Assembly: GCA_011322515.1 (NCBI GenBank)
Contig: DRMS01000245.1
Coordinates: forward strand, 1 to 5,157
Source of the DNA: Leucothrix mucor
GTDB taxonomy: Bacteria; Pseudomonadota; Gammaproteobacteria; Thiotrichales; Thiotrichaceae
Reading direction: 5' to 3'
Length of the DNA stretch: 5,157 nt
The first letter of the stretch is position 1; the number at the start of each line of letters is the position of its first letter. The notes under the pieces were generated by a model. It was not told where the DNA came from. It made no database searches and saw only the letters and a list, made by a program, of their open reading frames with translations. Below are positions 1 to 5,157 of this stretch, piece by piece. The position numbers and the translations under genes were made by a program.

Positions 1-171
1 GATTATTTAACGCATAACGGTGTGCTAGAAGTGAAGCATATTTTTGAATCACCCTTTACCGATTTACACAGTGAAAGTGCTTATGGATTCTTTGATGAGG
101 CTAATGTTGTGGCGTTATTTGCTTGTATTCAGTCGATTAGGACAAATAATAAGGTTGATGTGGCAGTATGA
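1..171 (+). CDS. hsdR: Type I restriction enzyme R subunit (HsdR), C-terminal end, partial
   Basis: The reading frame is open from the first base of the window to a TGA at 169-171 and gives 56 residues, so the gene starts outside. The fragment begins DYLTHNGVLEV, continues with FESPFTDLHSES, and ends in a helix-like stretch with FFDEANVVALFACIQSIR. From memory this order (YLT-x-NG-V, then ESPFTD, then a 'F-x-x-A-x-V' helix) is that of the extreme C-terminus of EcoEI/EcoKI-type HsdR proteins, the translocase and nuclease subunit of type I restriction-modification complexes. The C-terminal part helps attach HsdR to the methylase core. The helicase and nuclease motifs lie outside the window and cannot be checked. 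It is followed 81 bp later by a small gene and cas6 on the same strand, which suggests a defence island. The family call rests on a short tail, so it is fairly but not fully sure. Confidence 0.72.
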   Translation, partial: DYLTHNGVLEVKHIFESPFTDLHSESAYGFFDEANVVALFACIQSIRTNNKVDVAV

Positions 172-252
172 AAAGCTTAACCTAAACCTTAGCAGAGCTA
201 ACAGAAACAACCGATACTCAACAATTTTAACTAACAAATAGAAGACTAAATC

Positions 253-450
253 ATGCTATTACTAAGCGCTATTCTCCTCCAAAGCGGTGATGATATTTCC
301 AGCTTTGATGAGCTAAAACAAACCATTCAAACCTTTGCGATAGAGACAGGTGAGCTATTTTTTCAAGTTGATATTGAGCCGCCTAACTATGGCGATCGCC
401 CCGATGACTGGCATGAGCAACTTAATCTCGCCTTTGAATCAGCCCGTTAA
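253..450 (+). CDS. Hypothetical small acidic protein upstream of cas6
   Basis: The gene encodes 65 residues and I do not recognise the family. The ATG at 253 is the first possible ATG, because an in-frame TAA lies at 247-249. Only a weak GAAG (241-244) precedes it as a ribosome binding site. The protein opens with a short hydrophobic stretch (MLLLSAILL), followed by an acidic soluble part with many D and E residues, a central FFQVDIEPPNYGDRPDDWHE segment and a helix-like end. This looks like a small folded protein or a domain and not like a membrane protein. It ends 16 bp before the cas6 start on the same strand, so the two are probably co-transcribed. It could be a conserved partner of this cas6, the start of a broken longer gene, or a chance frame. 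The sensible codon and residue composition and the tight spacing favour a real gene. Confidence 0.6.
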   Translation: MLLLSAILLQSGDDISSFDELKQTIQTFAIETGELFFQVDIEPPNYGDRPDDWHEQLNLAFESAR

Positions 451-466
451 ATAGGACACTACTGCT

Positions 467-1156
467 ATGTTCTGGCAAGAAGACGAAGACAAAACACTTC
501 CTTATGATATTCCTGATGAAGTAATTGATATTAGTTTTAATATTATCTGCAAACAACTCCCTCTTGATCACGCATGGGAATTGCGTGAGCAGTTGCATCA
601 AGCATTGCCGTGGCTAAAAGAAAATAAATTAGCGGGCATTCATCAACTCTTTGTTGCGGACAGTAATAATGGTTGGATGCGCCCTGAAGAGGGTGAAAAT
701 CAAGTACTTCACCCTTCACGTCGCACTCGGCTTTATTTGCGTATAGCGAGCAAAGATATTGAAGAAACGAAAGCGCTGGAGGGAAAAACGCTAATGATTG
801 CCAATCACCCTTTAAAACTAGGCAAACCAAAGCAAAAAGAGTTAGTTAATACGAGTATCATTTTTTCACGCCATTTGGTCTCTGATGAAAATGAAACGGA
901 AGATGACTTTTTGCGCCGTTATGCGGCTGAATTTAAGCGTATTACAGGGGATACGATTACAAAGATGATGAGTGGCAAGGCGAATATTATTAAAACCCCA
1001 GACGGTGGTGTTTATACCCGTCATTTGATGATCGCTGATCTGAATACCGATGCCTCCATTAAAATCCAACAGTTTGGGATGGGCGAAGAAAGGCAATTAG
1101 GCTGTGGCATATTTTTACCGCACAAGGGAATAAAATCGTTGAAAGCGGATGAGTAG
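467..1156 (+). CDS. cas6: CRISPR-associated endoribonuclease Cas6, Cmx6 (subtype MYXAN) family
   Basis: This 229-residue protein is likely the Cas6 ribonuclease that cuts precursor CRISPR RNA within each repeat to make guide RNAs. Seen: an N-terminal strand (VIDISFNII) followed by LPLDHAWELREQL at about 31-43, PWL at 48-50 and GIH at 57-59. There is a middle RLYLRIAS strand, an LEGKTLMIANHPLKLGKPK segment, and a C-terminal glycine-rich loop (FGMGEERQLGCGIFLP, 203-218). Known: this set (PLDH, PWL..GIH, and a terminal G-x-G-x-x-R-x-x-GCG-x-F-x-P) is how I recall the Cmx6 family. The GCG-x-F-P part is the RNA-binding glycine loop of RAMP folds. H35 and H59 are candidate catalytic histidines, but I cannot say which is used. 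The length is normal and nothing looks broken. An AGGA stands 10 nt before the ATG. The gene follows the 65-aa gene by 16 bp. No other cas genes or repeats are visible, so it acts either with loci elsewhere or is a relic. Confidence 0.85.
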   Translation: MFWQEDEDKTLPYDIPDEVIDISFNIICKQLPLDHAWELREQLHQALPWLKENKLAGIHQLFVADSNNGWMRPEEGENQVLHPSRRTRLYLRIASKDIEETKALEGKTLMIANHPLKLGKPKQKELVNTSIIFSRHLVSDENETEDDFLRRYAAEFKRITGDTITKMMSGKANIIKTPDGGVYTRHLMIADLNTDASIKIQQFGMGEERQLGCGIFLPHKGIKSLKADE

Positions 1157-1198
1157 CATCTTTGAAATAGAGGCGCTAAAAATGCAAAGCTGACCAAA

Positions 1199-1239
1199 AA
1201 GTAATAAAAAAATAAGCAGAATACTTGCCTTTTTTAGCG
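1199..1239. repeat. 41-bp copy of an internal potB segment in the cas6-potC gap
   Basis: Positions 1199-1239 match 2648-2688 inside potB in the same orientation, with a single mismatch (A at 1207, C at 2656). The last 32 bases are identical. The match stops at 1239, where the solo transposon-like end begins (the two overlap by the bases GC at 1237-1238). In potB the segment encodes part of a membrane helix (about PLKKASILLIFVLL). Here it lies in non-coding DNA between two convergent genes. A weak stem followed by a T-run on either strand might act as a terminator, but this is speculative. Confidence 0.9.
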
Positions 1240-1270
1240 ACCAGTTTAAGGCGGAACAGTTCATGTTTCT
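1237..1270 (+). repeat. Solo left end of the transposon-like repeat family
   Basis: The 34 bases match the left end of the complete element at 4831-4864 with three differences, including the shared core CCAGTTTAAGGCGG and the trailing ATGTTTCT. No right end is found before or inside potC, so this is a truncated or recombined remnant. Its last bases lie in the potC stop codon (CTA on the + strand, 1269-1271), so two of the three stop bases belong to the repeat match. Confidence 0.8.
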
Positions 1271-2108
1271 AAAACATCCCTTTACTCTCCGAGCGTCGCC
1301 GCAATATTTCTACTGTAAATAACAACACAATTGAGATAAGAATCAGCAAGGATGCAGCAGCAAGAATGGTAGGATTTATCTGTTCACGCAGACCTGAGAA
1401 CATTTGCCGTGGAATGGTTCGTTGATCTGGGTCTGCTAAAAAGATAATTAACACGACTTCATCAAATGAGGTAACAAAGGCGAATAATGCGCCTGATATT
1501 ACCCCTGGGCGAATTAATGGGAAGGTAACATTAAAAAAGGTGCTAATGGGGTTTGCTCCAAGACTGCTGGAGGCTCTTAGTAAGGATTGATCAAAACCTG
1601 CTAAGGTTGCAGTGACGGTGATAACGACAAAGGGGATTCCTAAAATTGCATGGGCAAAGATGATTGCAATATCCGACCCTGCGATATTGATGTCGGAATA
1701 GAAAAAATACATTCCTGCGGCAATAATTACCAAGGGAACAATCATTGGTGAGATTAGAATGGCAGTAATAAGCGACTTAAAGGGCATACGGTCTGATGCT
1801 AGCCCAACAGCCGCAACAGTTCCTAATATCGTCGCCAAAATGGTGGACATAAAGGCGAAATAGAAACTATTTTTAAGTGCTAAATTCCATTTATGATCAG
1901 TAAAAAACTCCACATACCATTTAGTTGAATAAGCGGCGGGGTCTAGCGTTAACATGCCTTCGGTAAAGGTAAAGAAAGGCTCGATATTAAAGGAGAGTGG
2001 AATGGTCACTAAAATCGGAAAAATTAAAAAAAACAGTACAAGTCCTACAATAGCTCGTAGTCCGTAATGCCATAATTTTCTAATAGGACTGTAATAGACA
2101 GGTAGCAT
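1269..2108 (-). CDS. potC: Polyamine-type ABC transporter permease, PotC-like
   Basis: The 279-residue integral membrane protein is one of the two channel subunits of a PotABCD-type importer in the inner membrane. Seen: about six hydrophobic segments, the first near 18-40 (IVGLVLFFLIFPILVTIPL) and the last near 248-267. The cytoplasmic coupling loop at about 177-206 has the pattern R-A-S-S-S-L-G-A-N followed by F-P-L-I-R-P-G. This is the EAA-type loop that docks to the ATPase in binding-protein-dependent permeases. SFDEV near 214-218 is typical of PotC and its relatives. The ATG at 2108 is chosen because an AAGGGG site lies 7 nt upstream. A TTG two codons earlier is only one base from that site. 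The length is normal for PotC. The gene is last in the operon. Its stop codon overlaps the solo repeat end, so the last residues may have been altered by that insertion, though no functional part is missing. The substrate (putrescine, spermidine or a related amine) is inferred from the family. Confidence 0.9.
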   Translation of the reverse strand: MLPVYYSPIRKLWHYGLRAIVGLVLFFLIFPILVTIPLSFNIEPFFTFTEGMLTLDPAAYSTKWYVEFFTDHKWNLALKNSFYFAFMSTILATILGTVAAVGLASDRMPFKSLITAILISPMIVPLVIIAAGMYFFYSDINIAGSDIAIIFAHAILGIPFVVITVTATLAGFDQSLLRASSSLGANPISTFFNVTFPLIRPGVISGALFAFVTSFDEVVLIIFLADPDQRTIPRQMFSGLREQINPTILAAASLLILISIVLLFTVEILRRRSESKGMF

Positions 2109-2115
2109 AATCAAG

Positions 2116-2121
2116 CCCCTT
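2116..2121 (-). promoter_or_regulatory. potC ribosome binding site overlapping the potB stop codon
   Basis: On the minus strand the potB stop TAA runs into AAGGGG, which stands 7 nt before the potC ATG at 2108. A ribosome ending potB would therefore sit on the potC start site, which suggests translational coupling of the two permeases. It also decides the potC start in favour of ATG 2108. Confidence 0.8.
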
Positions 2122-3394
2122 ATAATTTAATATTACTGGCACCGACTAAACGGTCGTATATCCAGTAAAGAGCAATAATTAAAATCAATAGCACAGACCC
2201 TAAAGCGGCGGCTAACTCCCAGTTATTCGTGCTACGCATATGATGTGCCACTAGGTTACTAATAAGTTGACCATCGACACCGCCTATTAATGCAGGGGTG
2301 ATGTAATAACCAATTGATATAATAAAGACGAGCAATGCACCTGCGCTTAAACCTGGCAAACTAAGCGGAAAATAAACCTGAATAAAGGCTTTAAAAGGAT
2401 TCGCTCCAAGTGATTGCGATGCACGTACATAAGATGGGTCAATGCCTTTCATGACGCTGTACAGCGGTAAAATCATAAAGGGCAAGAGTATATGTGTCAT
2501 TGCCAAGATGGTAGAAAATTGGTTATAGATAATATCGAGTGGTTTATCAATAATATGCAATGTTAAAAGGCTTTGGTTAATCACACCATTGGATTGCAAA
2601 ATAGCGATCCATGCAGTTGTGCGTACTAATAAAGAGGTCCAGAAAGGAAGTAATACAAAAATAAGCAGAATACTTGCCTTTTTTAGCGGTATCAGAGAGA
2701 GATAGTAGGCAACGGGATAACCTAATAAAAAGGTTAGCAAGGTAATGATGAGCGCTATTGTGAAAGTGCGTTTCAAAATAGGTAGATACACTTGCATGTC
2801 TTCGGGTTGCTTTACAATTTCCCCTGAGGGTTTCAGTTTATAATCCAGCGCATTGGCGTAATAATTGATCGTAAACTTATGACTAGCGGCGCGGATACCT
2901 GTCCATATTTTAGGTTTTCCCCATTTTTCATGCAGGGAGGTTAATAATGCTTGGTAATTTTTAATCTCATCAAGTTCTATTTTTTTTATTTTTCGTGCGG
3001 TTTGCTTGATCACACTGCCTGTACGCGGCAAACGTCTATTCACCTCTTCGGCAAATTTACCCGAAAGACGTTCTTTTTGTAGATACTTTATTTCATACGC
3101 TAGTGTTTTATACGTTGCTTCATTAGGTGGCTTCGATATGTCTTGCCACTGCGTTAAAATTTCTGAGGTTTTAGGGGCAAGATTTGCCACGCTGGGATTG
3201 TAGAAACTACGGTACAACATATAGCCAATCGGTGTTATGAAAAATACGATTAGGAAAAAGAGTAATGGCAATACCAACAACAACGCTTTGGTTTTTTCAC
3301 GTCTTATTGCCTGATTATATTTTTTGGTATGCTCAGAATTAAGCGCGAGATGATCGCCTGTATTATCATTGATTGTTGTATCGATATTTGGCAT
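2120..3394 (-). CDS. potB: Polyamine-type ABC transporter permease, PotB-like, with large periplasmic loop
   Basis: The 424-residue membrane protein pairs with PotC to form the transport channel. Seen: a charged cytoplasmic N-terminus, a first membrane helix at about 37-59 (LLLVLPLLFFLIVFFITPIG), then a hydrophilic stretch of about 145 residues (61-205). Five more membrane segments follow, starting at about 211 (FTIALIITLLTFLLGYPVAYYL). The coupling loop at about 323-346 reads VRASQSLGANPF then YFPLSLPG. Known: PotB itself is under 300 residues. From memory, a subgroup of PotB-like permeases carries an insertion of this kind after the first helix, with a similar 'RLPRT...TARK...KWG' pattern, so it is not a fusion accident. 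The frame is open up to a GTG at 3457, but I chose ATG 3394. It has a GGAAG 12 nt upstream, while the GTG has no such site and lies inside a repeat. The gene is followed by potC after 11 nt and preceded by a 300-bp repeat nest. Confidence 0.9.
   Translation of the reverse strand: MPNIDTTINDNTGDHLALNSEHTKKYNQAIRREKTKALLLVLPLLFFLIVFFITPIGYMLYRSFYNPSVANLAPKTSEILTQWQDISKPPNEATYKTLAYEIKYLQKERLSGKFAEEVNRRLPRTGSVIKQTARKIKKIELDEIKNYQALLTSLHEKWGKPKIWTGIRAASHKFTINYYANALDYKLKPSGEIVKQPEDMQVYLPILKRTFTIALIITLLTFLLGYPVAYYLSLIPLKKASILLIFVLLPFWTSLLVRTTAWIAILQSNGVINQSLLTLHIIDKPLDIIYNQFSTILAMTHILLPFMILPLYSVMKGIDPSYVRASQSLGANPFKAFIQVYFPLSLPGLSAGALLVFIISIGYYITPALIGGVDGQLISNLVAHHMRSTNNWELAAALGSVLLILIIALYWIYDRLVGASNIKL
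2648..2688. repeat. potB-internal copy of the 41-bp repeat
   Basis: This coding stretch of potB is the probable source of the 41-bp copy at 1199-1239, since it fits the permease reading frame here and is non-coding there. The two copies are direct repeats about 1.45 kb apart. Recombination between them would remove potC and the 3' end of potB. Confidence 0.85.
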
Positions 3395-3517
3395 ATAGAT
3401 TATTGGCTTCCAATTTTGGATAAATCGTGATTGAAAATAATCTACCACAGAACACACGGAAAGATGTAAAGCAGACTAAAAAAATACCTTTGCACGCTTT
3501 GCGAGAAAGCTATTTTG

Positions 3518-3709
3518 GGCTACCAATTTAACATGGGACAGTTGCTTGGCTGGAATTGTAGGTCGGGTTAGATTTTTTTGCTTGCAAAAAAACGTAACCC
3601 GACAAGCATTGTACAACTTGCTGGGTATTGCGTCGGGTTACGTTACCTCGCTACGCTTGATAAACTAACCCGACCTACGCAGGATTTGCCCCACCTTAAG
3701 TTGGTGGTC
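3518..3709. mobile_element. Non-autonomous transposon-like element (MITE-type), copy 2
   Basis: The element is about 192 bp and encodes nothing. Its left end reads GGCTACCAATTTAACATGGG. The right end, on the opposite strand, reads GACCACCAACTTAAGGTGGG. The two match at about two thirds of positions over 24 bp. CTATTTTG occurs directly on both sides (3510-3517 and 3710-3717), as expected for an 8-bp target duplication. The ends are those of the element at 4830-4997 but more diverged, so this copy is probably older. It carries a different internal palindrome (3558-3678). The transposase that moved it is not in the window. The IS family is unknown; I cannot assign it from the ends alone. Confidence 0.75.
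3558..3678. repeat. GTAGGTCGGGTTA-type palindromic repeat nested in the element
   Basis: GTAGGTCGGGTTAG at 3558-3571 is perfectly inverted at 3665-3678. Inside it lie a second perfect pair (CGTAACCCGAC 3593-3603 and GTCGGGTTACG 3632-3642) and a small hairpin of seven T, GC, TT, GC and seven A (3573-3592). The unit is flanked by the near-identical direct words GCTGGAATTG (3549-3558) and GCAGGATTTG (3679-3688), 8 of 10 matching, which may be a decayed target duplication. As RNA it would form a large branched hairpin between the binding-protein and potB messages. REP-like repeats starting 'GTAGGTCGGGTTA' are widespread in gammaproteobacteria as I recall. Confidence 0.8.
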
Positions 3710-3750
3710 CTATTTTGATCTTTTTTCCGTGTATTCTGTGATAAATAAGT

Positions 3751-4800
3751 TTACTTCTTGATCAACCAAGCCGTAAATTTTTCACCTAGTTCAGAGCCGT
3801 TATCTGCCCAGAACTTAGCACTTGCTTTAATCCCTTCATCCAAATGTGCTGATGGAAGTTGTGGCTTCACTTCTTCTGCAATTAGGGATTCAGATGATTT
3901 ACGGGTTGGACCATAAGCAACATCCTGCATACCTGCTAATGGCTTGGTTTTTGTTGCGGCAAGAATAAACTTAATCGCTTCTTCTTTGTTTTTAGAGCCT
4001 TTAGGAATTGCCCAGCCGTCTAAATCATAAATTTGTCCATCCCAAACAATATTAAAATCACTTTTGTCTTTTTTAATTGCACTGTAAATACGACCATTGG
4101 CTGACTGTACAATTACTGCACCGCCATCGTTTAATAATTGCGGAGCCTGCGACCAAGAGTCAAACCAAACGATGTCTTTTTTAATGGTATCCAGTTTTGC
4201 AAAGGCTTGTTTAACGCCCTTCTCAGTGCCTAATACTTTATAAACATCTTTAAGCGCAACACCATCTGCCATTAAAGCCCACTCCAGATTAACCTGTGGT
4301 CTTTTTCTAAACGCACGCTTGCCTGGTATTTTCTTGGTATCAAATATATCGGCTACTGTCTTTGGTTTGGTTTTAAGATCATTTTTATGGGCAAAAATAA
4401 CAGACCAAACGATATTGCCAACCGCACATTCATTGCCAATTGCAGCAGGAATAAAATCATCTTTTCCAGCTTTTCCATCATCACCTTTGGGCAATTTATC
4501 ATGCGGAAATACTTCTAGCATCCCTTCTGAACAAGCACGCTCAACATCAATATATTCAATATCGAGCACATCCCATTTAACATTTTTAGATTCCACCTGT
4601 GCTTTAAGCTCAGCAACACCGCCTGAATAATCTTCAAATAAAATCTTTGTCCCAGTTTCTTTAACATAAGGGTCGATCATATGTTCCTTTTGTGCTGCAC
4701 CATACGCACCGCCAAAAGAAACCACGGTTAGCTCTCCAGCAACAAGGTTTGCAGATAGCAATGAACTTGCTATCAATAAACTTAATTTTAACTTTTTCAC
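3751..4800 (-). CDS. Periplasmic substrate-binding protein of a polyamine-type ABC transporter (PotD/PotF-like)
   Basis: This 349-residue protein would capture the substrate in the periplasm and hand it to PotB-PotC. Seen: a signal peptide (MKKLKLSLLIASSLLSANLVAG, probable cut near residue 22, no lipobox cysteine), then LTVVSFGGAYGAAQ, WDVLDIEYID (76-85), AVGNIVWSVIFAHKND, IPGKRAFRKRP, NLEWALMAD (171-179) and WDGQIYDLDGWAIPKGS (253-269). Known: this pattern is that of type 2 periplasmic binding proteins often annotated as spermidine/putrescine binding. By alignment by eye, D261 in YDLDGWAIP matches the amine-binding Asp257 of E. coli PotD, while its Trp255 is replaced. The exact ligand is therefore uncertain, so I give no gene symbol. 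The start is GTG at 4800, with AAAGGAG 10 nt upstream. The gene lies between potA and potB but is separated from each by more than 200 bp of hairpin-forming repeats. Confidence 0.9.
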   Translation of the reverse strand: MKKLKLSLLIASSLLSANLVAGELTVVSFGGAYGAAQKEHMIDPYVKETGTKILFEDYSGGVAELKAQVESKNVKWDVLDIEYIDVERACSEGMLEVFPHDKLPKGDDGKAGKDDFIPAAIGNECAVGNIVWSVIFAHKNDLKTKPKTVADIFDTKKIPGKRAFRKRPQVNLEWALMADGVALKDVYKVLGTEKGVKQAFAKLDTIKKDIVWFDSWSQAPQLLNDGGAVIVQSANGRIYSAIKKDKSDFNIVWDGQIYDLDGWAIPKGSKNKEEAIKFILAATKTKPLAGMQDVAYGPTRKSSESLIAEEVKPQLPSAHLDEGIKASAKFWADNGSELGEKFTAWLIKK

Positions 4801-4810
4801 TATTTTACTT

Positions 4811-4817
4811 CTCCTTT
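4811..4817 (-). promoter_or_regulatory. Ribosome binding site of the binding-protein gene
   Basis: On the minus strand AAAGGAG lies 10 nt before the GTG start at 4800. It supports this non-ATG start. The direct repeat that borders the transposon-like element (4822-4829) begins only 4 nt upstream of it, so the element replaced nearly all of the native leader. Confidence 0.75.
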
Positions 4818-4829
4818 AGTATAAATTTG

Positions 4830-4997
4830 GGCTACCAGTTTAAGGCGGGACAGTTAATGTTTCTGCCTATCACCCGCACCCTTCGACAAGCTCAGGAAGC
4901 GGTCTCCTGAGTCTACCGAAGGGCTAGTTTCCTGAGCTTGTTGAAGGGTGCGGGTTGTTTGCTATGACTTTACTTGTCCCGCCTTAAGTTGGTAACC
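4830..4997. mobile_element. Non-autonomous transposon-like element (MITE-type), copy 1
   Basis: The element is 168 bp and has no coding potential. Its ends are inverted copies: GGCTACCAGTTTAAGGCGGG on the left and GGTTACCAACTTAAGGCGGG from the right on the other strand, with 24 of 30 matches overall. TAAATTTG is found directly on both sides (4822-4829 and 4998-5005), which fits an 8-bp target duplication. It carries a long palindrome of the 'CCCTTCGACAAGCTCAGG' type inside. It sits between potA and the binding-protein gene. The ends are better preserved than in the copy at 3518-3709, so it may be younger. I cannot assign the IS family. Confidence 0.8.
4872..4955. repeat. CCCTTCGACAAGCTCAGG palindrome inside the element
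   Basis: The 26-bp arms at 4872-4897 and 4930-4955 are inverted with one mismatch, enclosing a 32-bp centre. The centre holds a partial third unit (TCCTGAGTCTACCGAAGGG, 4905-4923) that resembles the right arm. The word CCCTTCGACAAGCTCAGG is a familiar dispersed repeat in many proteobacterial genomes. In the potA-binding protein transcript it would fold into a very stable hairpin just upstream of the binding-protein start. It lacks a following T-run on the minus strand, so it is not an obvious intrinsic terminator. Confidence 0.85.
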
Positions 4998-5012
4998 TAA
5001 ATTTGCCATGCC

Positions 5013-5157
5013 TTATATCCGTAATGCACGGCAATCTTTAGACAACCAGCCTAACGTTACTGCTTGCCCTTCTTTTAAATCATCAAATTTAAAAGAATTT
5101 GGTTGTTTGATGATAAATTCTGCACTGTCATTCAAAAATCGAATATAAATGCGCAGA
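5013..5157 (-). CDS. potA: Polyamine-type ABC transporter ATPase PotA, C-terminal end, partial
   Basis: The minus-strand frame is open from the window edge to a TAA at 5013-5015 and gives 47 residues. It ends with FDDLKEGQAVTLGWLSKDCRALRI and contains the upstream strand EFIIKQPNSFKF. Known: the pattern 'G-Q-x-V-T-L-x-W-x-x-x-D-C-R-A' is the end of the TOBE domain of PotA-type ATPases, the C-terminal regulatory domain after the nucleotide-binding domain. The Walker motifs are outside the window. The gene runs in the same direction as the binding protein, potB and potC and is the first gene of the operon seen here. About 212 bp, mostly the transposon-like element, separate it from the binding-protein gene. 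Confidence 0.85.
   Translation of the reverse strand, partial: LRIYIRFLNDSAEFIIKQPNSFKFDDLKEGQAVTLGWLSKDCRALRI

Larger units (their letters stand above)
3443..3743. repeat. Older palindromic repeat (CACAGAA-ACACGGAAA ends), split by a later insertion
   Basis: The arms at 3443-3462 and 3724-3743 are inverted copies of each other with 18 of 20 matches (TAyCACAGAAyACACGGAAA). Between the left arm and the insertion is CTTTGCACGCTTTGCGAGAA (3489-3508). Arms of the 'CACAGA..ACACGGA' type around a 'TTTGCG..CTTTGCG' centre are, from memory, a very common dispersed repeat in environmental proteobacteria. Without the inserted element at 3518-3709 and one copy of its 8-bp direct repeat, the original unit would be about 100 bp. 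Confidence 0.75.

Noticed and set aside
189..201. Small perfect hairpin TTAGC-AGA-GCTAA after the HsdR-like gene, as a possible terminator.
   Set aside because: The stem is only 5 bp with no following T-run, and the downstream genes lie on the same strand.
44..241. 65-codon + strand open frame overlapping the HsdR-like tail.
   Set aside because: It is out of frame with the recognisable HsdR tail over most of its length, and its translation looks random.
1207..1239. The 32-base perfect match to potB lies near cas6 and has the size of a CRISPR spacer, suggesting a self-targeting mini-array or a regulatory crRNA-like element.
   Set aside because: No repeat-like sequence flanks it on both sides. 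The right flank is explained by the transposon-like end, and the match extends to 41 bases with one mismatch beyond the spacer-sized core. A small RNA starting near 1200 that carries a Cas6-cut hairpin would revive the idea.
3395..3457. Longer potB reading frame starting at GTG 3457 (21 extra residues).
   Set aside because: There is no ribosome binding site before the GTG, and its first codons lie in the left arm of a dispersed repeat. ATG 3394 has a GGAAG upstream and gives a normal N-terminus.
4319..4630. 103-codon + strand open frame opposite the binding-protein gene.
   Set aside because: It lies wholly inside a well-supported gene on the other strand, has a low-complexity serine-rich translation and resembles no protein I know, so it is a shadow.
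4815..4820. TATACT on the minus strand next to the element, as a possible -10 promoter box for the binding-protein gene.
   Set aside because: It abuts the ribosome binding site, which would leave almost no leader, and no -35 box is found at a proper distance.

Overview
The window looks like AT-rich chromosomal DNA (roughly 40 % G+C by eye) from a gammaproteobacterium-like host. That placement is an inference from a PotABC-type polyamine transporter, a Cmx6-type Cas6 and several families of short palindromic repeats common in environmental proteobacteria. I cannot name a genus.

Left part (1-1156, + strand) is the edge of a defence region. It holds the last 56 codons of what looks like a type I restriction HsdR subunit, then an unrecognised 65-aa protein gene, then a complete cas6 of the Cmx6 (subtype MYXAN) family. 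No other cas gene and no CRISPR array lie in the window, so cas6 appears alone here.

Right part (1269-5157, - strand) is a polyamine-type ABC importer operon, read right to left: potA (ATPase, only the C-terminal TOBE end is present), a periplasmic substrate-binding protein, then potB and potC (the two permeases). The binding protein would deliver substrate to a PotB-PotC channel driven by PotA. potB and potC are 11 nt apart and probably translationally coupled. The binding-protein gene is separated from both neighbours by repeat elements with long hairpins.

The unusual content is in the gaps. Two non-autonomous transposon-like elements (168 and about 192 bp) share the same terminal inverted repeats, and each is flanked by an 8-bp direct repeat. 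They carry different internal palindromes. One sits just upstream of the ribosome binding site of the binding protein. The other has split an older palindromic repeat, giving a three-level nest between the binding protein and potB. A third, solo end of the same family overlaps the stop codon of potC and is fused to a 41-bp copy of an internal piece of potB. I see no complete novel system. The points worth following are the lone cas6 with its small neighbour and the modular, nested repeats that shape the transporter operon.
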